This document shows, one piece after another, positions 17,521 through 25,480 of a DNA stretch of 64,000 nucleotides. The position numbers were made by a program, and so were the translations under genes. How positions within the stretch are numbered: the stretch's first letter is position 1; each line of letters opens with the position of its first letter. The notes under the pieces were generated by a model. The model did no database searches. It worked only from the letters and a program-made list of their open reading frames with translations, and was not told the origin of the DNA. The DNA comes from VAXT01 sp038040395 (GTDB taxonomy: Bacteria; Actinomycetota; Thermoleophilia; Gaiellales; Gaiellaceae), in contig JBBPIJ010000014.1 in NCBI GenBank assembly GCA_038040395.1, positions 1 to 64,000 on the forward strand, in the 5' to 3' direction.

Positions 17521-20057
17521 TCGACCGTGACCATCGGCATCGCGCCGCTCGGCACAGGGCTCACGCGGACGGACAGTTCGGGCCGGAGCTCGCTGCCGAC
17601 GATCGCCGGAAGCGACTGCCACCAGTTCATCGTCTCGCTCTTGAGCAGCGTCGACGGAAGGCCCCGGAGCGCACGTTGCACGATCTCGCGCTCCTCGGCT
17701 CGCAAGTCACGTCCGTTCCCACTGTGAAGGAAGTGCTCGATCGAGGAGTACGGTGGGAAGCCGTAGCTGTCCTCGCAGTTGCTCATCAGGATGTCCAGGG
17801 CCTCGCTGTCGGACAGAGAGACTTCCTCCGAACCGCCGCGCTCGATGACGATCATCCCCGCGAGGCGTGCTTCCTCGGCGGTCTCGACGCCGGGAACCAG
17901 CCGCTCGACGTGGTACTTCGGCGGCGGAATCAGAAACTGCACGATCGCGTTGACGGTCGCCGCCGGGATCCGCATACGAGCGAGAAGTAGCCCGAACTGC
18001 CGGCCCGAGCGCGAGTGCAGGCGGCTCTGGAAAACGAGCGCGAGTCGCTCTTGCCACGTCAGCAGAGGCGTCTTGACCGCCCGCAGCGTGTGTCTGCTGA
18101 TGGTCAACGGCTTTGGGTACGGAAGCACTCGCCCGTCGGGCGTGATCAGGACGAGATCGTCTGACAGAAACGAGCAACGATGCCGGTCGAGTGTCCGCAG
18201 AATCGTCGTCGTCTTGCCCGTGTCGGTCTTCGCCGTGACGAGGAAAGCCCGGTCCCCGAAGGCCACGGAGGCCGCGTGAACGAGGGCATAGCCCTTCTTG
18301 ACGAACGCCCAGCGAAGGATTGGCTCGACGACGTTCGTATAGAGGACGTGGGGCGAGCGCCGCAGAAGCGGGGAGGCGACGACCTCGGTCGACTTGCCCG
18401 TGGAGATCTCGACCCCGAAGCCGAAGCGTCCAAGGCCCTCGTCGTAGCGGATGTGGCGCGTCATGAACGCAAGCGCGCTCACGAGCTCGCTCTGAGCCTT
18501 GTTGAGCTTGCCGATGCGGATCCGGATCGTGGGTTTGCCGGAGAGGCTTTCGCAGCGGAAGCGCTCGAGCTCCGGCAGCGCGACCTGTGAGGCGACCTTG
18601 ATGATGCCGTGGATGTCGTAGCTATGCCAGCGCGGCTCGCGAGCGACGGCGTCCTTGTTGCCCCAGGTCCAGGAGTCCGCGAGCGGGTACCGGACGGCAA
18701 CCAGCGCAACGAGGGTGATCAAGTTGGAGAGCAGGTAGTCGACCCCGAGCCCCGACGTGAGGAGAACGAGCAAGGGCGCGCGGACGACCAGCGCCGCGTT
18801 ATTGACGAGCATGAAGCTCGCCAGGCGGGTCTTACGTCCCAGCTTGAGCTCCCTGTCACGGAAGACCCAGGTTTCTGTCAGGGCGAAGTTCCAGAGAGTC
18901 GAGCCCTGCGTCGCGACCACAGCGGAGGCGAGATAGAAGATGCCCGCCAGGCTCGTGAGCGCGTAGAGGAGCACCATGTTCAGCACGAGCCCAGAGGCGC
19001 CGACGAGGCCGAACTGCGCGAACCGGGTGGCGGATCCGCCGACGCGGAGGTTGGAGAGCTGACCGACGTACCGCAACCCTTCGCGCAGCGACGCCTTACT
19101 CTCGCCGGCGTGGCGCTCGCCGAACTCGAACGGCACTTCGGCCGATCTCAGGGCGGGCGTGCGGACGAGAATCTCGAGCAGGATCTTGAACCCACGCGGA
19201 CGGAGCGCCTCGAGATCGAGTGCGCTGCGTCGGACAAGGAAGAAGCCGCTCATTGGGTCGCTCACGTTCCGCAGGCGCGAGGGGAACAGCGTTCTCGCGG
19301 CGGCGGTCGTGCCGCGGGAAAGGAGGGCACGGAGACGGCCGAAGCCTTTCGAGAGACGGTCGTCGCGATACCGGCTCGCAAGCACGATGTCGACGTCCCC
19401 TGACTCCGCGCGCTCGAGCAACTGCTCGATCAGCTCGGGGGGGTGCTGGAGGTCCGCGTCCATGACGCACACCCACTCGCCCCGGGCGGCGAGCATTCCC
19501 TGTACGACGGCCCCGGAGAGGCCGTCTCCGCGTTGATCGGGAGCACGGTGAATCACCCGCACACACCGTGAGCTTCGATCGGCGACGGACTGAGCGACCT
19601 CAGCCGTTGAGTCATCGCTGTCGTCGACGAAGATGATCTCGGTAGGCACCTGGGGAGCCACCGCCTGCAGCCGAGCGACGAGCAGCTCGATGTTCTCTGC
19701 TTCGTTCCTTGTCGGCAGCACCACGGAGAGCCGGGGGCGCACGCTCTTACGCCGCGTTTCCCGAGGGCGGCTGCCGTTCTCAGTGGGCCGCGTCAGCACA
19801 CGGCCCTCGGTCTGGAGTTGCATCCCGTTCCTCCTTCGTGCGTGTGGTCTCGAATCGATTACGGGGCTCGGAGCGGCCTGCAGCCTCTCCGTGAACTTGG
19901 TGAAGCGTTCGACGGCCTCGGTGCGACGGCAGTCGTGGCACCGGATGGAGCCGAGGCGCGCCAACACGTCGGCGATCTCGCCGCTGCAACCGATGCACGA
20001 GCCGGGGACGAACTTTCCTCCGGCAACGGCAGCAGCGATCTCTGGTGTCTCGGTCAC
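17517..20057 (-). CDS. Four-part fusion: zinc-ribbon, polyprenyl-phosphate GT2, GtrA-like membrane domain and HprK-like kinase domain
   Basis: GTG at 20057 overlaps the previous stop as GTGA; 846 residues. Residues ~15-50 have two CxxC pairs (GSCIGCSGEI, RCHDCRR). Residues ~95-310 are a DPM1-like GT2 with LSVVLPTRNEAENIELLV and MDADLQHPPELIEQL. Residues ~320-450 are a GtrA-like four-helix membrane domain (FAQFGLVGASGLVLNMVLLY). From about 570 on is a P-loop domain resembling HprK-type kinases: FLVTAKTDTGKTTTILRTL, then FLSDDLVLI and VLPYPKPLTIS. GT2-GtrA fusions are known; the added P-loop kinase-like part and zinc ribbon are unusual. It probably makes a polyprenyl-phosphate sugar for the downstream GT39. 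The kinase-like part could sense or modify a small molecule, but that is a guess. Confidence 0.8.
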   Translation of the reverse strand: MTETPEIAAAVAGGKFVPGSCIGCSGEIADVLARLGSIRCHDCRRTEAVERFTKFTERLQAAPSPVIDSRPHARRRNGMQLQTEGRVLTRPTENGSRPRETRRKSVRPRLSVVLPTRNEAENIELLVARLQAVAPQVPTEIIFVDDSDDSTAEVAQSVADRSSRCVRVIHRAPDQRGDGLSGAVVQGMLAARGEWVCVMDADLQHPPELIEQLLERAESGDVDIVLASRYRDDRLSKGFGRLRALLSRGTTAAARTLFPSRLRNVSDPMSGFFLVRRSALDLEALRPRGFKILLEILVRTPALRSAEVPFEFGERHAGESKASLREGLRYVGQLSNLRVGGSATRFAQFGLVGASGLVLNMVLLYALTSLAGIFYLASAVVATQGSTLWNFALTETWVFRDRELKLGRKTRLASFMLVNNAALVVRAPLLVLLTSGLGVDYLLSNLITLVALVAVRYPLADSWTWGNKDAVAREPRWHSYDIHGIIKVASQVALPELERFRCESLSGKPTIRIRIGKLNKAQSELVSALAFMTRHIRYDEGLGRFGFGVEISTGKSTEVVASPLLRRSPHVLYTNVVEPILRWAFVKKGYALVHAASVAFGDRAFLVTAKTDTGKTTTILRTLDRHRCSFLSDDLVLITPDGRVLPYPKPLTISRHTLRAVKTPLLTWQERLALVFQSRLHSRSGRQFGLLLARMRIPAATVNAIVQFLIPPPKYHVERLVPGVETAEEARLAGMIVIERGGSEEVSLSDSEALDILMSNCEDSYGFPPYSSIEHFLHSGNGRDLRAEEREIVQRALRGLPSTLLKSETMNWWQSLPAIVGSELRPELSVRVSPVPSGAMPMVTVD

Positions 20058-20458
20058 GAGTCGCCGTCCAGCCGGTAGAGCTCCGCGAGGAGCGCGTTGC
20101 GAATGGATTCAGGTGACCAGCCAGTGTTCTCGACCTGGCTCCAACCCGAGCGGTGCCAGGTTCGCAGCGTTCCATGCACCAGCGAGATGTGCAGCAGGGC
20201 GGCAGAGCTTTCGCTTGCAAACTCGGTGGCGCCCTCGATTCCGTCCTCGGCGTCGATCACGACCGCGTCCGGATGAACAGCCCGCAGTAGACCAACGTGG
20301 TCGGCGGCGTCGGCGGGGAACCTCCGAACCTCGGCGATGTCCTCGAGGACCTCGACCAGGGCCTCGCAGAAGATGGGCGTTCTCGAGATGATCGCGACGA
20401 CCGGCTCCCGCCCCAACTTTTGGCCCAGGGCCTCCGCATGGCGGACGACGCTGGTCAT
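20054..20458 (-). CDS. Receiver-like small protein
   Basis: 134 residues, ATG overlapping the previous stop as ATGA. The fold pattern VVAIISRTPIFCEALVEVLED ... AVVIDAEDGIEG resembles the first half of a CheY-like receiver, with a possible phospho-acceptor Asp. The usual lysine near the end is not obvious and there is no output domain. Its position between a LuxR regulator and the glycosyltransferase suggests a regulatory role in the same unit. The function is not recognised beyond this. Confidence 0.6.
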   Translation of the reverse strand: MTSVVRHAEALGQKLGREPVVAIISRTPIFCEALVEVLEDIAEVRRFPADAADHVGLLRAVHPDAVVIDAEDGIEGATEFASESSAALLHISLVHGTLRTWHRSGWSQVENTGWSPESIRNALLAELYRLDGDS

Positions 20459-21138
20459 GCCGTCGTCCGGGCCGACGGGGTCATCGCGCCCATCTGAACT
20501 GCCGAGCTGTAAAAAGACCCGGCCGCAAACCGCGAAGGGAGCTCGAGCTTCTCGAGGATGTTCTGGACGTGGCGCTTGACCGTGAACTCAGAGATGTAGA
20601 GCGCTGAAGCGACCTGCTTGTTCCGATGTCCGGCGGCGACCAGCTCGAGAACCTCGCGCTCGCGCGCCGAGAGCCGAGCGGCCTGCTCGAGAACGGGGCT
20701 GCTCGCGCCGAGGCCTCGAACGCCCTGCACGAGGGCGCTGGCCAGGCTCCGCGACAGTGGTGCCTCCCCGTACGAGAGGCCGCGCAACGCGCTCACAAGC
20801 CCGTGAGAGGAGATCGACTTCGTGAGATACCCGTGGGCACCGGCTCGAATTGCCGCAAGCACCATGTCCGGCGTGGGAGCGAAGCTCCAGACGATGCAGG
20901 CTGTCGAGAAGCGAGTGGCGAGCTTCTCGACAGCCAGCAGCCCGCCCGCCGGTGGAAGGTCGGCATCGATGAGCGCGAGATCCGGACATTCGTCCTCGAC
21001 GACGGCGACGAGCTGGTCCAAGTCGGCGGCCGCGACGACGTCGAATCCGCCCTCCTTCGTCAGGAGGGTGCAGACACCGGAGCGGAAGATGCTCATCGGA
21101 TCCGCGATGACAACCCTGGGGAGCCTCATCGGTCTCAT
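20455..21138 (-). CDS. LuxR/NarL-family response regulator heading the surface operon
   Basis: A receiver domain (RVVIADPMSIFRSG, LALIDADLPPAGG, HGYLTKSIS) is joined to a LuxR helix-turn-helix (LSAREREVLELVAAG, TVKRHVQNILEKLEL). ATG at 21138 (MRPMRLPRVVIADP) is chosen because the receiver begins a few residues later. A GTG at 21306 would add 56 residues of low-complexity sequence. It is paralogous to 1820-2518. As first gene of a nine-gene overlapping block it is the likely local regulator, possibly autoregulated through the TGTGGA repeats upstream. No cognate kinase gene lies in the window. Confidence 0.85.
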   Translation of the reverse strand: MRPMRLPRVVIADPMSIFRSGVCTLLTKEGGFDVVAAADLDQLVAVVEDECPDLALIDADLPPAGGLLAVEKLATRFSTACIVWSFAPTPDMVLAAIRAGAHGYLTKSISSHGLVSALRGLSYGEAPLSRSLASALVQGVRGLGASSPVLEQAARLSAREREVLELVAAGHRNKQVASALYISEFTVKRHVQNILEKLELPSRFAAGSFYSSAVQMGAMTPSARTTA

Positions 21139-21383
21139 CGGGGACTCGCTGCGGAAGCAGTGCTCGCCAGGCAGGAGCGGCCCCCAGGAGCCGGTTTCAC
21201 TAGTCTCGAGAGCATCGCCTAGTCCCGAGCTGGTTTCCGCAAGAGGGCCAAGCACGCCCCCGTGGTGGCCGCAGATCGCCGCATTTTCCGTTCTCCCCTT
21301 TCCCACGTCCCCAGTAATGGGAGCCGCAGTTCAGAATGATGCGACGGCGAGCGCTACGACTCAATAGGTCGCTCGAGTAACGA

Positions 21384-21429
21384 TGTGGACAGATTGTGGA
21401 AAAACTGTGGAAAGCCTGGCCTCCACAGT
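21384..21429. promoter_or_regulatory. Phased TGTGGA repeats with an 8-bp inverted repeat
   Basis: TGTGGA occurs at 21384, 21395 and 21406, exactly 11 bp apart. An inverse copy TCCACA at 21422 makes ACTGTGGA (21404-21411) and TCCACAGT (21422-21429) a perfect inverted repeat with a 10-nt spacer. It lies in the intergenic region (21139-21599) between the divergent LuxR regulator and cyclase genes, which suggests an operator. The rest of that 461-bp region shows no gene. Confidence 0.45.
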
Positions 21430-21587
21430 AGTTTTTAGTAGATTTTCTGCGGAAATTGGGAGTATCGAAGATGGTTCGCGGATGCCTCTAATTCCGCGTT
21501 TTTGGTGTCTCGGCGGGGGGTGTGCCGCCGTCGGCAGGCAAAAAGAACCATTGCCGGGGCGGCAAGTCCTCAAGGGGCGATCCCGCG

Positions 21588-21593
21588 TATAAC
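21588..21593 (+). promoter_or_regulatory. Possible leaderless -10 box of the cyclase fusion gene
   Basis: TATAAC sits exactly 6 bp before ATG 21600. No Shine-Dalgarno sequence is present, so transcription may start at or next to the start codon. Confidence 0.4.
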
Positions 21594-21599
21594 TTGGCC

Positions 21600-24500
21600 A
21601 TGGAGGAGCCCGCCGGCGAGCGTCGGAACGTCGCCGTCCTGATCGCCGACATCGCGGATTCGACCGCGATCGGCGAGCGGCTCGGGCCGGAGCGGTCGAA
21701 GTTCCTCTTCGACGAGGTCGTTCGCCTGATGCGCCAGGAGATCGACCGCTTCGACGGCACTGTCGCGCAGCTGACCGGCGACGGTCTGTTCGCGGTCTTC
21801 GGCGCCCCTGTCGCGCACGAGGACGATTCCGAGCGCGCCGTCCGCGCCGCGCGGGCGATCCAGGCGGCGCTCGCCCGCTACGGACGCGAGGTCGAGGAGG
21901 CCTACGAGATCACGCTCGTAGGACGGGTCGCGGTGAACACGGGCCCGGTCATGCTCCTCCGCGGCGACCTGCCCGACCAGGCGCGCTACAACGCCCTCGG
22001 CGACACCGTCAACGTCGCCGCCCGCCTGCAGTCGCTCGCAGGCGAGGGCGGGATCGCGGTCGGACCGGCGACTGCCCGCCAGATCGAGAGCCGATTCGCG
22101 CTCGAGGCGCTCGGCGAGGTCGAGCTGAAGGGCAAGAGCGCCTCCGTCCAGGCTTTTCGCGTGGTGGCGGAGCTCGACGTCGAGTCGAGCGCGGCCCTGA
22201 CGCCCTTCGTTGCCCGCGCAAGCGAGCTCGAGACGCTTGCGCGCGTGCTGGACGAGCTCCTCGACGGCCGCGGTGCGATCGTCTCGGTGCTCGGAGAAGC
22301 AGGTATCGGGAAGACGAGACTCGTCGCCGAGGCGCGGGCCGAACAGACCGACGTGCGCTTCCTCGTCGGCAACGCGGTCTCCTACGCGCAGGCGATTCCC
22401 TACTGGCCGGTGCGCGAGCTGCTTCGCGACTGGCTCCAACTGGGCGTCTCCGAGCCCGAGGCACGCGTCCGGCTCGAGCTGAAGACAGGTCTCGCGGCGG
22501 CGCTCGACGGCGAGGCCGAGGAGGTCTACCCGTTCCTGGCCACGGTGCTCGGCCTGCCGCTCGAGCCCGAGGAGGCAGATCGGCTTCGACAGCTCAGCCG
22601 CGATAGCGTCCAGCGCCAGACGATCGACGGCGTCGAACGCCTCGTCCGCTCGCTTGCCCGCGAGCAGCCGCTCTGCCTCGTCCTGGAGGATCTGCATTGG
22701 GCCGACGAATCGACGCTCGAGCTGCTGGAGGAGCTCCTGCCGCTGACCGAGGAGGAGGCGATCGGCCTCTTCCTCCTCTACCGCAGCGAGCGCGAGCACC
22801 GCTCCTGGGCTCTGGGCGACCACGCGCGCCGGCGCTACCCGCACCGCAATCACGAGCTCGAGCTGGCGGCGCTCGACTCGCAAGCGAGCCGGTTGCTGGC
22901 CGGAGGCGCGGCCGGCGCCGAGCTACCGACCTCGGTCGCCGACGAGCTCGCGGACCGCGCCGGCGGCAACCCGTTCTTCCTCGAGGAGGCGCTCCGCGAC
23001 CTGGTGGAACGAGGCGCGCTCCGCCGTGAGAACGGCCGCTACGAGCTCGCCGCCGGCCGGGAGGGGCTCGCCATCCCCGAGCTCGTCCAGGAGACCCTTC
23101 AGGCCCGCTTCGACCGCCTCGAAGCCGGTACGCGCGAGGTCCTGAACGTCGCGTCCGTGATCGGCCGCAACTTCGGCCTGCCGCTGCTCGAGCGCGTGGC
23201 GCCGGGCTCGAGCCTGCTTCCGGCCCTGTCGGAGCTCCAGCGCCTCGAGCTCGTCGTCGAGGAGCGGCGACGCCCGGCCCCGGAGTATCGCTTCCGCCAC
23301 GGTCTCGTCCAGGAAGTCGCCTACGCGACGCTCGTCGAGCAGAGGCGTCGCGAGCTCCACGGCAGGGTCGGGCGGGCGCTCGAGGAGCTGCACCGCGACT
23401 CTCCGAGCGAGGTCTACGGCCTACTCGCCAGGCACTTCAGCGAGGCCGGCGAGGCGGAGGCGGCGGTCGAGTACCTGCTCAAGGCAGGCGATGCAGCGCG
23501 GGCTGTCTACGCCAACGAGCAAGCGCTGGAGCACTACGGGGTGGCTCTCGGCTTCATGCGCGGCACCGGCGACGCGCAGCGGGCGCGGAGCACGCTCTTC
23601 AAGGTCGCGCTGACGCACCACCTCGCGTTCGACTTCCAGTCGGCTTCCCGCGCGTGGGAGGAGGCGCTCTCGCACGCGGTCGAGCCGCAGAGGCTCGAGG
23701 CGACGGAGCGCCTCCGGCTCCTGTTCCCAGGGGTTTCGGACTTCGTCCCGGGGTACACGTACGTCTCGTACGAGAGCTGGTTCGTCCAGCACCTCTTCCG
23801 TGGGCTCGTCCGTTTCGACGACGAGCTCAACGTCGTCCCCGACCTCGCCACGGAGCTCACTGTCTCCGCCGACGGCCGCACCTACTGCTTTCGTCTCGGG
23901 CCCGCTGCACGCTGGAGCGACGGCGTGCCCGTCACCGCCGACGACTTCGTCTACGGCTGGCGGCGAACGCGCGAAGAGGGGCTCCAGTCCGGTTGGTGGC
24001 TCGAGGAAGTCGAGGCAGCGAACGCGCTCGACGACCGGACGCTCGAGGTCAAGGTCCGGGAGCCTCGCAACTACTTTCCCTACCTCCTCGCCGGACCGTG
24101 GACGTTTCCGTGGCCGCGTCACCGCTGCGAGGCTCTCGGCGACGGCTGGCGCGACCCGGCCGGGCTCGTCGGCAACGGGCCGTTCGTCCTGGCCGAGTTC
24201 GACCGCGAGCGCGCACTCCTCGTCGCGAGCCCGACCTGGTCGGGAGCGAGGGGAAATGTCGGCCGCGTCGAGGTCGCGTTCACCGCGGAGGACAAGGACA
24301 AGGTCGCGGCCTGGCAGGCCGGCGACGCCGATGTGACCGCTGTGGGTGACGCACGCGTGTTGGAGCACGGGCCGGAGACCGTCGCCGAGGTCGTGAGCGA
24401 GCTTGGAACCGGATACATCGGCTACCGGACCGACCGACGCCCCTTCGACAACGAGCTTGTCCGAAAGGCGTTCTCGCATGCCGTCGACCGGGACCGCCTG

Positions 24501-25124
24501 CTCGGGGGCGGCTCGTCGGTCGCGCGGCCGGCCGGGCGAGGGGGATTTCTGCCGCCGGCGATGCCGGGCCATTCGCACCGAATCTCGCCGCCCTTCGACC
24601 TGGAGCTCGCCAGACGCCTGCTCGCAGAAGCGGGCTACCCCGGCGCCGAGGGTTTGCCTGAGATCGAGCTCGCGATCCCTGAGGAGTACGCTGCCGCAGG
24701 AGGCGACGACGGACGCGATCTCGCCGCGCAATGGGGCCGGCTGGGCGCACGCGTGAAGGTGCTGTCTGCTCCGCTGCAGTCGTTCGGCGCGGCGCTCGAG
24801 GTCGCGCACGCCTGGCACGCCCTCTGGGTGGCGGATTTCCCGGATCCGGAAGGGGTCTTTCCACCCCTGCTCGCCGTGTTTCCGTTCCTTCGGGACGAGG
24901 AGATCACCGCCCTCCTCGACCAGGCTCGCGCTTTGCGCGACCAGGACGAGCGGATGCGGCTCTTCCGCGAGGTCGATCGGCTGCTGGTGGCGGAACGATG
25001 CGCGCTGCTTCCAACGACGTACAGAGCCGTCGTGCTTCTGCGCCGCCCCTGGGTGCACGGCCTGCGCTCGACGCCAGTGCTCGGACCGAGTACCCCGCTC
25101 GACCAGGTGGTCGTCCGCCGCTGA
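21600..25124 (+). CDS. Adenylate/guanylate cyclase - AAA ATPase - peptide-binding-protein (SBP_bac_5) fusion
   Basis: 1174 residues from ATG 21600. Residues ~10-185 are a class III cyclase domain: IADIADST with metal Asp17, TGDGLFAVFG with Asp61, and NALGDTVNVAARLQ with the Asn/Arg pair. Residues ~200-480 are an AAA/STAND-type ATPase: P-loop GEAGIGKT at 232-239, Walker B LCLVLEDLHWAD. A short helical TPR-like part follows. About residues 710-1160 match an oligopeptide/nickel-type extracellular solute-binding protein (FRGLVRFDDELNVVPDLATE, VRKAFSHAVDRDRLL). No signal peptide or membrane helix is seen, so the binding module appears cytosolic and may act as a ligand sensor controlling cyclase or ATPase activity. 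It is transcribed divergently from the surface operon. Confidence 0.87.
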   Translation: MEEPAGERRNVAVLIADIADSTAIGERLGPERSKFLFDEVVRLMRQEIDRFDGTVAQLTGDGLFAVFGAPVAHEDDSERAVRAARAIQAALARYGREVEEAYEITLVGRVAVNTGPVMLLRGDLPDQARYNALGDTVNVAARLQSLAGEGGIAVGPATARQIESRFALEALGEVELKGKSASVQAFRVVAELDVESSAALTPFVARASELETLARVLDELLDGRGAIVSVLGEAGIGKTRLVAEARAEQTDVRFLVGNAVSYAQAIPYWPVRELLRDWLQLGVSEPEARVRLELKTGLAAALDGEAEEVYPFLATVLGLPLEPEEADRLRQLSRDSVQRQTIDGVERLVRSLAREQPLCLVLEDLHWADESTLELLEELLPLTEEEAIGLFLLYRSEREHRSWALGDHARRRYPHRNHELELAALDSQASRLLAGGAAGAELPTSVADELADRAGGNPFFLEEALRDLVERGALRRENGRYELAAGREGLAIPELVQETLQARFDRLEAGTREVLNVASVIGRNFGLPLLERVAPGSSLLPALSELQRLELVVEERRRPAPEYRFRHGLVQEVAYATLVEQRRRELHGRVGRALEELHRDSPSEVYGLLARHFSEAGEAEAAVEYLLKAGDAARAVYANEQALEHYGVALGFMRGTGDAQRARSTLFKVALTHHLAFDFQSASRAWEEALSHAVEPQRLEATERLRLLFPGVSDFVPGYTYVSYESWFVQHLFRGLVRFDDELNVVPDLATELTVSADGRTYCFRLGPAARWSDGVPVTADDFVYGWRRTREEGLQSGWWLEEVEAANALDDRTLEVKVREPRNYFPYLLAGPWTFPWPRHRCEALGDGWRDPAGLVGNGPFVLAEFDRERALLVASPTWSGARGNVGRVEVAFTAEDKDKVAAWQAGDADVTAVGDARVLEHGPETVAEVVSELGTGYIGYRTDRRPFDNELVRKAFSHAVDRDRLLGGGSSVARPAGRGGFLPPAMPGHSHRISPPFDLELARRLLAEAGYPGAEGLPEIELAIPEEYAAAGGDDGRDLAAQWGRLGARVKVLSAPLQSFGAALEVAHAWHALWVADFPDPEGVFPPLLAVFPFLRDEEITALLDQARALRDQDERMRLFREVDRLLVAERCALLPTTYRAVVLLRRPWVHGLRSTPVLGPSTPLDQVVVRR

Positions 25125-25137
25125 CGCGGCAAATCGC

Positions 25138-25400
25138 GCACCCTGGCGCGACCCTGCGCGGGGCGTCGTCGTTCCTTGACTTCTGCGAGCAACGGGCGTG
25201 CGCAGGGGTGGATCGAAGATTCGAGGGTTGCCGGGGCCGATGTGGCGCTCGTCGCAGCGCCGTCCTTCTCGCCAGCGCCGGCGTTGCGCTGACGCTCGGC
25301 GTCGCGCGCTATTCGCCAGCTCGGTGCCTTCGTTCGCGCCCGCGAGGAGCTACGCAACCGGACGCTACCCTCGATCGATCGCGATCAGCCAGCGCCAGCA
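25138..25400 (+). pseudogene. Decayed 5' part of an FG-GAP/PASTA cassette
   Basis: This stretch matches the promoter and 5' region of the intact propeller units (compare 30915-31180): the ttgacttctgcgagcaacg promoter zone, gatggatcgaagattcgagg-like start region, signal-peptide DNA, and gaggagctacgcaaccggac of the first blade. It stops inside the first blade after about 260 bp. The -10 region and ATG context are altered. It begins 14 bp after the cyclase stop codon and shows that the array once reached further left. Confidence 0.75.
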
Positions 25401-25480
25401 CCGCCGAACGCGAAGAGCAGTTGGCGCTTTGAGCGGCCCGGCCGCACCGAGGGCACGTTAACCAAGGCTGCCGACTTCGG

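Noticed and set aside
21384..21429. DnaA-box cluster marking a replication origin
   Set aside because: Only one repeat fits the DnaA consensus, the spacing is a regular 11 bp, and no dnaA, dnaN or AT-rich unwinding region is nearby.
21404..21429. Rho-independent terminator
   Set aside because: The stem with nearby T-run lies between two divergent gene starts, where no transcript needs to end; an operator is more likely.
23421..25058. Minus-strand open frame of 545 codons opposite the cyclase fusion
   Set aside because: Shadow frame; the plus strand carries complete cyclase, ATPase and binding-protein motifs.
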